From positions 620,001 to 684,000 of the forward strand of contig UGYN01000002.1 in assembly GCA_900457075.1 (NCBI GenBank): a stretch of DNA of 64,000 nucleotides, read 5' to 3'. This stretch comes from Serratia quinivorans (GTDB lineage Bacteria > Pseudomonadota > Gammaproteobacteria > Enterobacterales > Enterobacteriaceae). The position numbers were made by a program, and so were the translations under genes. Positions 18,785-27,246 of this stretch are shown piece by piece. The notes under the pieces were generated by a model. That model was not told the origin of the DNA, made no database searches, and saw nothing but the letters and a program-made list of their open reading frames with translations. Positions within the stretch are counted from its first letter, which is position 1, and each line of letters begins with the position of its first letter.

Positions 18785-19219
18785 GGTAAAACTCCCTTCA
18801 ACTTTAAATATGATTGTGCGTCCATTAGCGTGACCTGCTTTAGCCAGTCTGCTTGACGAGAAGGAGAGTAACCGCATCAAATCAAAAAAGAACCATTAAC
18901 TACCAACACCTAAATATTTAGATTTTAATTCCATAATTAACGTTTACCCAACCAGATTTAAGCTTTAAAACCCAGATCATGCTCACAGCAAGAACAAAAT
19001 CCCTATTATTTTCCATGCCAATAAAACGGCCAAAACAGCATATGAAATGCTCAATTACGCCAGGCGTAAATGCGGCCATTTGAATTATTTTTGTAGGATA
19101 TTTAAATTGATCTAAATCAATTCTGGCGAAATGGTAAGTGGCGAGAAAAATAAGCGATCTGAGGTGGTTTTATTAAGCCGCCGATCTGACTGGTAACAAG
19201 ACAGACCGACGGTTGATTT
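18785..19219. promoter_or_regulatory. ecpA upstream region with AT-rich DNA and an FNR-type site
   Basis: This 435-base gap separates ecpA from the upstream LuxR gene. It holds no gene I can support. It is AT-rich, typical of H-NS/IHF-bound fimbrial promoters. Its one clear site is the FNR-like palindrome at 19107-19120. I cannot assign the ecpA -10 and -35 with confidence. Confidence 0.6.
19107..19120. promoter_or_regulatory. FNR box (exact consensus)
   Basis: TTGATCTAAATCAA is an exact match to the FNR consensus TTGAT-N4-ATCAA. It sits 100 bases after the stop of the LuxR-type gene and about 330 bases before ecpA, both on the minus strand. It could control ecpA from a distal promoter. Confidence 0.6.
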
Positions 19220-19849
19220 TCAGGCAGGGTGCTGAATGCGGAAGGCCAGAATCAGACGCATAAACCCTGCCTGATTAAGACCAAGTTTGCGCATGATATT
19301 CAACTTATGGGTACTCACCGTTTTGTAACTGCGATGGGTGACACGGGCGATGCGCCGCGGATCGCTGTCGGTAATCATCATCGCCAGTATAAGCCATTCG
19401 CTGCGTGAAAGAGGCTCCACGGGCTGGGTCAGCGCCGCCTGAATACCCGGGCTGCGAAACCCCACTCCCGTGTCGGCAACGGCAACGGCTTCGAGCAGAC
19501 AATCCAGCGGATCGCCTTTTGCCACCAGGGATAAATGCGTCTCTGCCGCCAGCATCGCCAGTATGCTGGCGTTAGTCACTTCAGTAAATATGATCAGCGG
19601 TGTCTTGGGCCAGAAATCATTAATCGTCAGAATGAAGCGTAATACATCATACAAATTCTCACTTTCATTATACAACTCCATAATGAGGATTTGTTTCTCA
19701 TTCTCCTTCAGCACAGCCTCTATTTCTCTGATGCTGTAGACAAATTGGTAGCGCGTTGGCTCGGGTTCAATAAGTGCCCGTAATCCTTTTCTTACCCAGG
19801 GATTGGGTTCAAAAAAGAGAATAGCCTCTTTGAAAGGAATATTCGTCAT
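19220..19849 (-). CDS. LuxR-family regulator of the fimbrial locus
   Basis: A 209-residue protein with an N-terminal receiver-like domain and a C-terminal LuxR helix-turn-helix (LSRSEWLILAMM, then RRIARVTHRSYKTVSTHKLN, about residues 150-190). The receiver lacks an evident phosphorylation site: the usual Asp position falls in LIMELYNESE, so it may be phosphorylation-independent. In E. coli the ecp operon is preceded by ecpR (MatA), also LuxR-type, but this protein is not clearly EcpR. Position upstream of ecpA suggests local control. No strong ribosome binding site precedes ATG 19849. Confidence 0.8.
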   Translation of the reverse strand: MTNIPFKEAILFFEPNPWVRKGLRALIEPEPTRYQFVYSIREIEAVLKENEKQILIMELYNESENLYDVLRFILTINDFWPKTPLIIFTEVTNASILAMLAAETHLSLVAKGDPLDCLLEAVAVADTGVGFRSPGIQAALTQPVEPLSRSEWLILAMMITDSDPRRIARVTHRSYKTVSTHKLNIMRKLGLNQAGFMRLILAFRIQHPA

Positions 19850-20007
19850 AATCTATTACCGTAATTTAGGTATAAAAATAGCGATTGAGGCGGAAATGCT
19901 GCATTAGTAGCCAAAAGGCAAAGCTTAAGTTATTAATATCAAGGTGATAATATTGGCGGCATATTCCTTTCCCCCGGGGTGGTGTTCATCCTGACACCGA
20001 GTAATGA

Positions 20008-20847
20008 TTAATTGATAATTGCTGCTTTGTCGCTTTCAAGACCAGAACAAATTTCGACCCTGTGCTCACGCAAAATGCGACAACGCAGGAAAAATAGCCG
20101 GGAAATACCGGAAATGTAGGAGCGCACCTGGTTACTACGCACCACCAACAAGAACTCGTCGCCGCTGCACTCTGCCGTCTGCGGGGCGGCATAGGCCAGA
20201 ATGTCACGACTCAGGCCGGCACTGACGGCAACCGCAGCGCCGGGCATCGACATGAAAACCTTACAGCTGTTGGCCTTACCCAAATAAATCTCCTGCCGGG
20301 AAACCGAGCCGGTGAGGTAGCAGCTAATCGCCACCACCAGCATAATCACCCCCAGTGCGACGATGCTGGCTATCGTCCACCAACGTCGGGAATAGCCGGC
20401 ATACACTGTCCCGACGCTCCCCGGCTTCCCGGCCGATGATGCTATTTCCGGTTGAACAGAGGCATGCGGAATAACAGACGTTTCTTCATCGGTGAAGCTG
20501 TTTTCCGGCCCGTCACAGTGTTCAACTATTATTTCATAGCGCAGCATAAAACCGACCTTGGGTACGGTGGCGATCACCTCTTCCTCAATGCCCAGGTTTT
20601 TAATTACCCGACGTAGCTTGCTCACGCACTGGTTAAGATTATTGTTACCAGAAACCATGCCATAATCGTCCCAAACCTTCTTGAATATCACTTCCCGGCC
20701 AACTGCCTCACCATGATGGGTAATCAATAGCAGCAGTAGTCGCTTTGAAGGATTGGAAATAGAGATGGGGTCATCAGAGAGCTCCGTTAGGCTCAGGGTG
20801 CCCGTATCCACATCAAAAATGATGTGATCGTTTAATCTATATTTCAT
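20008..20847 (-). CDS. ToxR/CadC-like membrane-bound winged-helix regulator
   Basis: This 279-residue protein has an N-terminal OmpR-type winged helix (about residues 1-105, with SNPSKRLLLLL, NNLNQCVSKLRRVI and VIATVPKVGFML), a linker, one membrane segment (about 156-178) and a periplasmic domain of about 100 residues. That domain has four cysteines (C195, C227, C256, C267) that could form disulfides. It therefore senses an outside signal and binds DNA directly from the membrane, as ToxR and CadC do. It lies upstream of the LuxR gene and ecpA on the same strand, so a role in pilus control is likely but not shown. Confidence 0.85.
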   Translation of the reverse strand: MKYRLNDHIIFDVDTGTLSLTELSDDPISISNPSKRLLLLLITHHGEAVGREVIFKKVWDDYGMVSGNNNLNQCVSKLRRVIKNLGIEEEVIATVPKVGFMLRYEIIVEHCDGPENSFTDEETSVIPHASVQPEIASSAGKPGSVGTVYAGYSRRWWTIASIVALGVIMLVVAISCYLTGSVSRQEIYLGKANSCKVFMSMPGAAVAVSAGLSRDILAYAAPQTAECSGDEFLLVVRSNQVRSYISGISRLFFLRCRILREHRVEICSGLESDKAAIIN

Positions 20848-21391
20848 TTTTTAGAGGTCACTCTAGTGATTATTTATCGCCGTCGTTAAATGTTAATAAA
20901 ATATTAAGCAATATTTAATCAGGTTAATCAGTAATTCCAGTCTCCAATCGCAATGAAAATCAATTAACGCCACAGAATGGATGTTTCTCGCCTTACTGTT
21001 TTCGATATAAGATTTTTCTCATAAACCATAACCAAAGATTATACAAACATCACAATCATTGATATATTTATATGTAAAAGTTCTTAAAGTTAGTTTTTTG
21101 TTTTGTAAATTATCGCCTTTAAGCTAAAAATCCTTCCCGCTCATTTAATGCAAGCATTTTTAATGAAAAAATAATAATGCATAATTTTTGATGACACTAT
21201 ATTTAACCAAAAATCAAAGGGTAAAGCGTAAAATAGACGCAATTTACGGCAGGATTAATCTTTTGATTCGGGGGTTATAGAGACAATAACGGGGAAAATG
21301 AAAGTAAATGGTTACGAATACATTGGCGCCAATAATACCCTGCGTCACTATATTAGTGATGCAAAGATTAGTCTCAAACGGCGGGATTAAA
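20848..21391. other. AT-rich intergenic region, no gene supported
   Basis: These 544 bases separate the leftward ToxR-like gene from the leftward sensor kinase. The DNA is clearly AT-richer than its neighbours, especially 20870-21240. It presumably holds the promoter of the ToxR-like gene. Reading frames on the plus strand near 21308 run antisense through the kinase and are not credible. I see no RNA gene or strong terminator. Confidence 0.6.
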
Positions 21392-22816
21392 TTAATCTGC
21401 GGCGGGAAATATCAGGCTAAAGGTGATCCGGGCGGAGTTATTCCCTCCGGAGCAGTGGGCACGAGTGACACCGCCGTGCAGCGTCATGATTGCGCGGACG
21501 ATCGCCAATCCCAGCCCGCTGGCATGGCTGCCGGAACTGCGGGCAGCATCCGCGCGGTAGAAACGGTCGAACAACTTATCAAGATGGGCTGGAGCAATAG
21601 CCGGCCCCTGATTAACCACCTGTACAACCACTTCCCCAGTCTGCTGAGTGAGGGTCTGCAGTAATATCTGGCTGTTCTCATCGGCATAACGCACCGCATT
21701 GGCCACCAGATTGCTCAGTGCACGTTGGAACAACATGGCATCCGCCAGCAATTGCCCTCTGCCTGCGCAAACCAGCGTAATACCGCGCTCTTCCGCCAGG
21801 CCTTCAAAATAATCCGCCACCCGTTGCAGCTCTTGCGCCATATCAAGGCGACTGACGTTCAGCACCGCTTGCCCTTCGCCGGCACGCGCCAGAAACAGAA
21901 TATTTTCTACCATGCGCGAAATGCGTTCCAGTTCATCCATGTTGTTCGACAGCAGGGTTTCATACTCCTCCACGCTGCGTGACTGATACAGCGCCACCTG
22001 ACATTGCCCCATTAATGCGCCCACCGGAGTGCGGATCTCGTGCGCCAGATCGGCGGAAAACTGCGTCAGCCGTTGATAGCCTTCGTTCAGGCGATCGAGC
22101 ATGGCATTAAACGAACGAGTCAGTTGCTGCAATTCCTTCGGCGCCCCCTGCTCGCTCAGGCGAGTCGACAGCGTATTCGGTGTGATCACCGCCGCCTGCG
22201 CTGCCATGCGCCATAATGGCTGTAAGCCACGGCGCATCACCCAATAACCCAGCAATGCGATCAGCACAAACGCCACTATCACCGCGGCGACAATTCGCCA
22301 AAGATAACGCGCCAGCATCTTCTGTTCATTGAACATCACATGGGCCGCCGAGATCTGCAGCAGGTTACCGTCCTCCAGTCTGACCAGCGCCGAGACCGCT
22401 CGCAATGGCACGCCTTGCGCCGTCTGCCCGCTCTGTACCGCACTCAACCGCTGCGGTGTGCCAACCGGCGTCGGGATCATCGGCGGCAGGCTCAGCCTGG
22501 CCGGGTTAACGTTGATTAACGGCTTTTGCCCCGGTTGCTGAAAAATCAGCACGTCCTGCTCGTTCCCCAGCATATTTTCAAACAGGCCGGTGTTCGCCAT
22601 CAGCCGCTCGAGGGGAAAACGCCGGCTCAGTAAATTACGGTAATACTCCACCCGGCCGGTGACCTGCAAATCGCTGCGGAGGGTCATCTCCTGACGCATT
22701 GCGTCGTACAGGTACCATCCCGCACCGCTGACGACCAACGCCGCCACCAGCGCAAACAGCATAGCGCTGCGCAGCGTCAACGACAGCGCACGCCAACGCT
22801 GGACCAGAGCCTTCAT
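21392..22816 (-). CDS. Heavy-metal/oxidant-type sensor kinase (CusS/HprS-like)
   Basis: A 474-residue kinase with a membrane segment near residues 10-33, a periplasmic domain of about 125 residues, a second segment near 165-185, HAMP, HisKA with His259 in [16 protein letters not shown], and HATPase_c ([21 protein letters not shown]). The layout and partner match the CusS/CopS/HprS group. Its ATG at 22816 overlaps the regulator stop as ATGA. HprS senses hypochlorous acid in E. coli and controls msrPQ; here the divergent genes are likewise a molybdoenzyme system. Confidence 0.9.
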   Translation of the reverse strand: MKALVQRWRALSLTLRSAMLFALVAALVVSGAGWYLYDAMRQEMTLRSDLQVTGRVEYYRNLLSRRFPLERLMANTGLFENMLGNEQDVLIFQQPGQKPLINVNPARLSLPPMIPTPVGTPQRLSAVQSGQTAQGVPLRAVSALVRLEDGNLLQISAAHVMFNEQKMLARYLWRIVAAVIVAFVLIALLGYWVMRRGLQPLWRMAAQAAVITPNTLSTRLSEQGAPKELQQLTRSFNAMLDRLNEGYQRLTQFSADLAHEIRTPVGALMGQCQVALYQSRSVEEYETLLSNNMDELERISRMVENILFLARAGEGQAVLNVSRLDMAQELQRVADYFEGLAEERGITLVCAGRGQLLADAMLFQRALSNLVANAVRYADENSQILLQTLTQQTGEVVVQVVNQGPAIAPAHLDKLFDRFYRADAARSSGSHASGLGLAIVRAIMTLHGGVTRAHCSGGNNSARITFSLIFPAAD

Positions 22817-23484
22817 GAACGCGGCTCGCAAACGTAGCCGATACCGCGCACGCTGTGGATCAGCTTGACGTCAAAGGGCCGATCAATCTTGGCACGCAAC
22901 CGCTTGATCGCCACATCCACCACGTTGGTATCGCTGTCAAAGTTCATGTCCCAGACCTGCGAGGCGATCATGGTGCGTGACAACACTTCCCCTTCACGAC
23001 GCACCAACAGATGTAACAACATGAACTCTTTGTTGGTCAGCGGGATCACCTGCTCCTGCCGTACCGCTTTGCGGCGCAGAACGTCGAGCTGCAGATCGGC
23101 AATGGCATAGTGGTCGGCCTCACGTACCGTGCCGCGCCGCAATAAGGTGCGCAATCGCAACACCAGTTCAGTGAAGGAAAAAGGTTTGATCAAATAATCA
23201 TCGGCCCCCAGTTCCAGGCCATGAATACGATCCTGCACCCCGTCGCGGGCGGTCAGAAACAGGATCGGCACATCGCTTTTCTTGCGCAGTACCTCAATGA
23301 TCTGCCAGCCATCCAGCCCTGGCAGCATCACGTCGAGCACAATAGCGTCGTAAGCATCCTCAAGCGCCCGAAACAGGCCGTCGGTGCCGTTACGCGCCAA
23401 ATCGACGCTGTACCCGGCCTCGCCCAGCCCTTTCTTCAGGTAATCACCCGTACTGATGTCGTCTTCAACTACCAATATCCGCAT
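22813..23484 (-). CDS. CusR/HprR-like response regulator
   Basis: A 223-residue OmpR-family regulator starting MRILVVEDD, with phosphoacceptor Asp51 in [12 protein letters not shown], the KPFSFTEL loop, and a winged helix ([35 protein letters not shown]) typical of the heavy-metal CusR/CopR/HprR branch. ATG 23484 is supported by GAGG eight bases upstream. It is first in an operon with the kinase and divergent from the DUF5666-cytochrome b-molybdoenzyme genes. A TGACA-N4-TGTCA palindrome lies in the intergenic region. Confidence 0.92.
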   Translation of the reverse strand: MRILVVEDDISTGDYLKKGLGEAGYSVDLARNGTDGLFRALEDAYDAIVLDVMLPGLDGWQIIEVLRKKSDVPILFLTARDGVQDRIHGLELGADDYLIKPFSFTELVLRLRTLLRRGTVREADHYAIADLQLDVLRRKAVRQEQVIPLTNKEFMLLHLLVRREGEVLSRTMIASQVWDMNFDSDTNVVDVAIKRLRAKIDRPFDVKLIHSVRGIGYVCEPRS

Positions 23485-23539
23485 TGTCGCCACCTCATTA
23501 CACCTGCGGAAATACTAGCAGCTTCGGCAGACATGCTTG

Positions 23540-23555
23540 ATGACATTAATGTCAT
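23540..23555. promoter_or_regulatory. CusR/HprR-type operator palindrome
   Basis: ATGACATTAATGTCAT is a perfect 16-base palindrome in the 140-base divergent region between the response regulator and the exported DUF5666-like gene. Its TGACA-N4-TGTCA core matches boxes known for the CusR/CopR branch. It could control both directions. Confidence 0.75.
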
Positions 23556-23624
23556 TAAACCGACATGGTGCTGTCCCTGTTGTTCAACCATGCTTAACCG
23601 GCAACCTAAACAGAGGAGAACATT

Positions 23625-24251
23625 ATGATTACCCGTCATCGTTTTGCCGGTTTACTGCTGTCCACCCTGATGCTGTGCAGCGGAGCCGCCGCTGCGGCTC
23701 AAACGCCAGGGAAAGTTATTGCTCCACTGCGCGGCACTATCAGTCAGGTGACCGACAGCAGCCTGCAAATTACCGACCGTAAAGGGGAAAAGGTTAATGT
23801 GAAACTCAACGACCAGACGAAGGTGCTGAGCGTTTCAAAAGGCACGCTGGACGACATTAAACCGGACAGCTTTATCGGCACCGCCGCGGTACCCCAAGCG
23901 GACGGCAGCCTGAAAGCGCTGGAAGTCCACGTGTTCGCCGCCAGCCTGCGCGGCACCGGTGAGGGCCATTCGGCCTGGGAATCTGCCGACGGCAAGGTGG
24001 ATACCATGACCAACGGCACCGTCGGTAAACTGGTTAACTCCAACGGCCGCACTCTGACCGTGACCTACGGCAACCAGCAGAAAACCGTTAACGTGCCGGA
24101 AGATGTGCCGATCGTGACTCTAGATCCCGGCGATCGCAGCCTGCTCAAACCCGGTGCGCACATCGTGTTGTTCTCCGCCACTGACGATAAGGGCGAACGC
24201 GTCGCCACCCGTATTTCTGCCGGCAAAGACGGCACCGTTCCGCCGATGTAA
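23625..24251 (+). CDS. Exported DUF5666-like protein
   Basis: A 208-residue protein with a signal peptide (about residues 1-26, ending AAAA) and two similar beta-rich stretches: one near residues 35-105 (ISQVTDSSLQITDRKG) and one near 125-200 (TVGKLVNSNGRTLTVTYG). This is the pattern of small DUF5666/OB-fold periplasmic proteins. Function unknown. It is first in an apparent operon with cytochrome b (11 bp later) and a molybdoenzyme, divergent from the CusRS/HprRS-like system. ATG 23625 follows AGAGGAG. Confidence 0.8.
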   Translation: MITRHRFAGLLLSTLMLCSGAAAAAQTPGKVIAPLRGTISQVTDSSLQITDRKGEKVNVKLNDQTKVLSVSKGTLDDIKPDSFIGTAAVPQADGSLKALEVHVFAASLRGTGEGHSAWESADGKVDTMTNGTVGKLVNSNGRTLTVTYGNQQKTVNVPEDVPIVTLDPGDRSLLKPGAHIVLFSATDDKGERVATRISAGKDGTVPPM

Positions 24252-24262
24252 CTCGGGAGTCG

Positions 24263-24871
24263 ATGATGAAAACCAACGCGCCACGGCCGGTGCACCGCTG
24301 GCCGGTACGCATTACCCATTGGATTAACCTGTTTGCCATGGTCTGCATGTTCATGAGCGGCTGGGAAATCTACAACGCCTCACCGCTGTTCGGCTTTCGC
24401 TTCCCGCCGCAGATCACGCTCGGCGGTTGGCTGGGGGGCGCAATTGGTTGGCATCTGGCGGTCATGTGGCTGCTGGCAGGCAACGCGCTGTGCTATTTCC
24501 TTTGGAGCCTGTTCAACGGCCATTTCCGGCAGGATCTGCTGCCGCTCACCGTCGGTACGTTAAGACGCGATATCTGGCAGGCGTTAACGCTGCGGCTAAA
24601 ACATCAGCACGGCCGTTATAACGCCATTCAAAAGCTAATGTATCTCGGCGTACTGATTCTCGGGCTGTTGCTGGTGCTTTCCGGGCTGGCAATCTGGAAA
24701 CCGGTGCAGCTACAAGGGTTGGTAAGCCTGTTTGGCGGTTTTGATATCGCGCGTTATGTGCACTTTTTCGCTATGTCCGGCATTGGTTTATTTGTGGTGA
24801 TCCACCTGCTGATGGTGATGATCGTGCCGCGCACGCTGTGGGCAATGATTACGGGTGGCAAGCATGAATGA
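24263..24871 (+). CDS. Cytochrome b561-like membrane subunit, copy 2
   Basis: A 202-residue paralogue of the protein at 9636-10247. Shared features are RITHWINL and WEIYNASPLFGF near the N-terminus, LGGWLGGAIGWHLAVMW, RYVHFFAMSG and VVIHLLMV with heme-ligating histidines, and the C-terminal VPRTLWAMI. It should move electrons from the quinone pool to the molybdoenzyme, whose start codon overlaps its end. ATG 24263 or 24266 may be used; GGGAG precedes both. Confidence 0.87.
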   Translation: MMKTNAPRPVHRWPVRITHWINLFAMVCMFMSGWEIYNASPLFGFRFPPQITLGGWLGGAIGWHLAVMWLLAGNALCYFLWSLFNGHFRQDLLPLTVGTLRRDIWQALTLRLKHQHGRYNAIQKLMYLGVLILGLLLVLSGLAIWKPVQLQGLVSLFGGFDIARYVHFFAMSGIGLFVVIHLLMVMIVPRTLWAMITGGKHE

Positions 24872-25631
24872 TAAAAAACAGCGCCCCGCGGCACCGACGC
24901 TGGAGCCGGCGCAAAAGAAACAATTGGTCAATCTGCAGCGCCGCCTGATGTTGCGTTCCGGCCTGACGCTGGGCGGCATCGCCATGCTGAGCGGCTGCAA
25001 CCTGCAGGACGGCGATCAGGTCGATAAAGTATTGTGGGCAATGTCACGCTGGAACGATCGGGTGCAGGCCTGGCTGTTCAGTGGCCAGAAGCTGGCACAA
25101 ACCTATCGCCCGGACCAAATCACCAATCCCTTCCCGTTTAACGCGTTTTACCCCGAGTACAACGTGCCGGAAGTGGATTTGGCCAGCTATCAACTGGAAG
25201 TCTCCGGCAAGGTAGAGAGAAAAGCGCCCTGGACGCTGGAACAGCTGCAGCGCCTGCCGCAGCAAAGCCAGATCACCCGCTTGATCTGTATCGAAGGCTG
25301 GAGCGCCATCGGCCAATGGGGCGGCGTGCCGCTGCGTAACTTCCTGCAGCACGTCGGGGCGGATCTGAACGCGCGCTATGTTGGCTTCAAATGCGCGGAC
25401 CGCTATTACTCCAGCATCGACATGGCCACCGCGCTGCATCCACAGACCATTCTGGCGCTGGATTTCGGCGGCAAGGCGCTGCCAGCGGATTACGGCTACC
25501 CGCTAAGGCTGCGGGTACCCACCAAGTTGGGGTTCAAGAACGCCAAACATATCGCCGCTATTTTTGTCAGCGATACCAACCCCGGCGGCTACTGGGAAGA
25601 TCAGGGTTATAACTGGTTCAGCGGAATTTAG
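24864..25631 (+). CDS. Tat-exported molybdopterin oxidoreductase (sulfite oxidase / MsrP-like), copy 2
   Basis: A 255-residue paralogue of the protein at 8837-9625: both have a twin arginine (here QRRLMLR, residues 25-31), SGLTLGGIAMLSGC with a lipobox-like Cys45, ICIEGWSAIGQWGGVPL with the likely Mo-binding Cys142, and the C-terminal GGYWEDQGYNWF. The Tat motif is weaker than in copy 1. Its ATG at 24864 lies inside the end of the cytochrome b gene, so translation is coupled. Substrate unknown. Confidence 0.88.
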   Translation: MNDKKQRPAAPTLEPAQKKQLVNLQRRLMLRSGLTLGGIAMLSGCNLQDGDQVDKVLWAMSRWNDRVQAWLFSGQKLAQTYRPDQITNPFPFNAFYPEYNVPEVDLASYQLEVSGKVERKAPWTLEQLQRLPQQSQITRLICIEGWSAIGQWGGVPLRNFLQHVGADLNARYVGFKCADRYYSSIDMATALHPQTILALDFGGKALPADYGYPLRLRVPTKLGFKNAKHIAAIFVSDTNPGGYWEDQGYNWFSGI

Positions 25632-25635
25632 TTTT

Positions 25636-25653
25636 CTGCGCAGCGCTGCGCAG
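25636..25653. terminator. Perfect 18-base palindrome after the molybdoenzyme gene
   Basis: CTGCGCAGCGCTGCGCAG begins five bases after the stop codon. It can form a very stable hairpin, but no T-tract follows it on the plus strand, so it may be a terminator, an mRNA end or a protein site. Confidence 0.45.
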
Positions 25654-25755
25654 GATCCCCGCGGACGGCTGGCACAGATATCCCGTCGCTGCTAATAATT
25701 CACCATTAACAAGGAAGATAACTATTGGAAAAGTAATAATAAAAAGGATTTTATC

Positions 25756-26241
25756 ATGGAGATTGATGCTACGGAGCGCTATACGCTACGGGCGGGTGAA
25801 TTCAGATATCAGATAACAGTAAGCAAAAGTGACGAAAAAACTGCAGAATATTATCTGGATTTCAAAAAGATCACTCAAGAAATGCGAACATGGTTTGCGC
25901 ATGTTTATACCGACCCAGACTTTTTAGATAACGCTTATGCCATAGAGTTTTATGATATCAAAGCACTAAGTCTTGCCACCAGACAAGGACGCTCCGCATT
26001 CGATACCTATACCCCCATGGGGTATACATTTTCTGAACGTGAGCGCCTTTTCGTCGATGGGATAGGTAAAACTATTATCGTCTTCGTTACCCAATATCAG
26101 GCAAAGCTCGTTTTTAGCGTACCTTTAAGACCCGCCCTGGCCAAAATCTATGATTCACTATTGAAAAAACATGCTCAAAGAGTACAGTATTTATACAAAA
26201 TGGAATTCATAAAGGACGGTTTATATGTCATCGAAATCTAA
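25756..26241 (+). CDS. Hypothetical protein, first of an AT-rich two-gene unit
   Basis: A 161-residue protein I do not recognise. It starts after AAGGAT and reads as a soluble, mixed alpha/beta protein with no signal peptide or membrane segment; aromatic residues are frequent (FAHVYTDPDF, YDIKALSLATRQ). Base composition is AT-richer than its neighbours, which suggests transfer or a fast-evolving gene. The next gene starts inside its end (17-base overlap), so the two form one unit. A pair of this kind could be an effector with an immunity or helper protein, but nothing in the sequence shows that. Confidence 0.6.
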   Translation: MEIDATERYTLRAGEFRYQITVSKSDEKTAEYYLDFKKITQEMRTWFAHVYTDPDFLDNAYAIEFYDIKALSLATRQGRSAFDTYTPMGYTFSERERLFVDGIGKTIIVFVTQYQAKLVFSVPLRPALAKIYDSLLKKHAQRVQYLYKMEFIKDGLYVIEI

Positions 26242-26425
26242 CGTCTTGGATCAATCACAGGAGCAAAGCTCGAATTTTTTGAGTATTAAAGAACAGCGCT
26301 TGCAGGCCTTACAAGCTTTCCATGATGCCTGGTGGGAACAAAGATGCCAGGAGTGGCGTGAACGAGGTTGCCTCGGTACGCCAGGGCGGGTCATCAGCCG
26401 CTACCGTTCCAACGAAACGTCATAA
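26225..26425 (+). CDS. Hypothetical small protein, second of the AT-rich unit
   Basis: A 66-residue protein, charged and helical in its middle (IKEQRLQALQAFHDAWWEQR), with no signal peptide. ATG 26225 follows AAGGACGG and lies inside the end of the preceding gene. A clear intrinsic terminator follows directly. Not recognised; the overlap and terminator are the main support that it is expressed. Confidence 0.55.
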   Translation: MSSKSNVLDQSQEQSSNFLSIKEQRLQALQAFHDAWWEQRCQEWRERGCLGTPGRVISRYRSNETS

Positions 26426-26445
26426 CCCCCATTTGGGGGTTTTCT
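26424..26445 (+). terminator. Intrinsic terminator after the hypothetical pair
   Basis: AACCCCC (26424-26430) and GGGGGTT (26435-26441) form a 7-bp stem with loop ATTT, followed by TTTCTGTTTT. It lies just before the convergent stop of the DeoR-family gene. Confidence 0.85.
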
Positions 26446-26456
26446 GTTTTAGCCAA

Positions 26457-27221
26457 TCACTCCCCGGTCGTCATCAGCGTAATATCCGCCTGCTGGATCG
26501 CCTCGCGCGCGGCGGCGGGCAGGTTGTCATCGGTAATAATCGCGTCAAATGCCGTTATCGGCAGTGCCAGATAAGTGGCAACTTTACCGTATTTAGAGGT
26601 ATCGCTGAGCAGAATGCAGCGGCGGCTGGCATCCACAATGGCTTTCTTCACCATCACCTTGTCTTCGTTCGGCGTCGACAGCCCACGCATGCCCCATGAC
26701 GAAGCGGAAATAAACGCCAGATCGATAAACAGCCCGCGCAATGCCTGCGCTGCCGCTTCCCCTACGCAGGAGCGATTCTCACGGCAGACGGTGCCGCCGG
26801 TGTGAATGATTTTGCACTGGCTGTGTTCAATCAGGTAACCCGCAATCACGAAATCATTGGTGACTACCGTCAGGTCATCGCGATCGCTAATGTGCCTGGC
26901 CAGCGCCAGCGTCGTGGTACCCGCATCCAGATAGATACAGCTGTCAGCGGGGATCTGCCGGGCAGCCAACTGACCGATGGCCGCTTTCTGCTGGCTGTAC
27001 ATCCCTTCCTTGTCCTGATGCGAAGGCTCAATCGCCACCCGTTCTGCCGACTGCACGCCACCCGACACCGCCAGTACCGCGCCCTGCTCCTCGAGCTTTT
27101 GCAGATCGCGGCGAATGGTCATGTGCGACACCCCCAGCCGTTCGGTCAACTCAGCAATGCTGACCACCCCGCGTTCTGATACCAGCGCTAAAATTTGTTG
27201 ATGGCGTTCTACAGGTATCAC
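26457..27221 (-). CDS. ygbI: DeoR-family repressor of the threonate cluster (YgbI-like)
   Basis: A 254-residue DeoR regulator with an N-terminal helix-turn-helix (RHQQILALV, IAELTERLGVSHMTIRRDLQ, residues 5-45) and a sugar-phosphate sensing domain (YLDAGTTTLALA, VVTNDFVIAGYL). It is divergent from the ltnD-otnK-otnC-otnI-permease operon, the same arrangement as E. coli ygbI. The start is GTG 27221 with GAGGGA upstream. It probably represses the operon until a threonate-derived phosphorylated compound is present. Confidence 0.87.
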   Translation of the reverse strand: MIPVERHQQILALVSERGVVSIAELTERLGVSHMTIRRDLQKLEEQGAVLAVSGGVQSAERVAIEPSHQDKEGMYSQQKAAIGQLAARQIPADSCIYLDAGTTTLALARHISDRDDLTVVTNDFVIAGYLIEHSQCKIIHTGGTVCRENRSCVGEAAAQALRGLFIDLAFISASSWGMRGLSTPNEDKVMVKKAIVDASRRCILLSDTSKYGKVATYLALPITAFDAIITDDNLPAAAREAIQQADITLMTTGE

Positions 27222-27246
27222 GGTTCCCTCTCTTTACCGCAGTGAT

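Noticed and set aside
21308..21664. Plus-strand frame across the end of the sensor kinase
   Set aside because: It is antisense to conserved HATPase coding sequence and has no family features.
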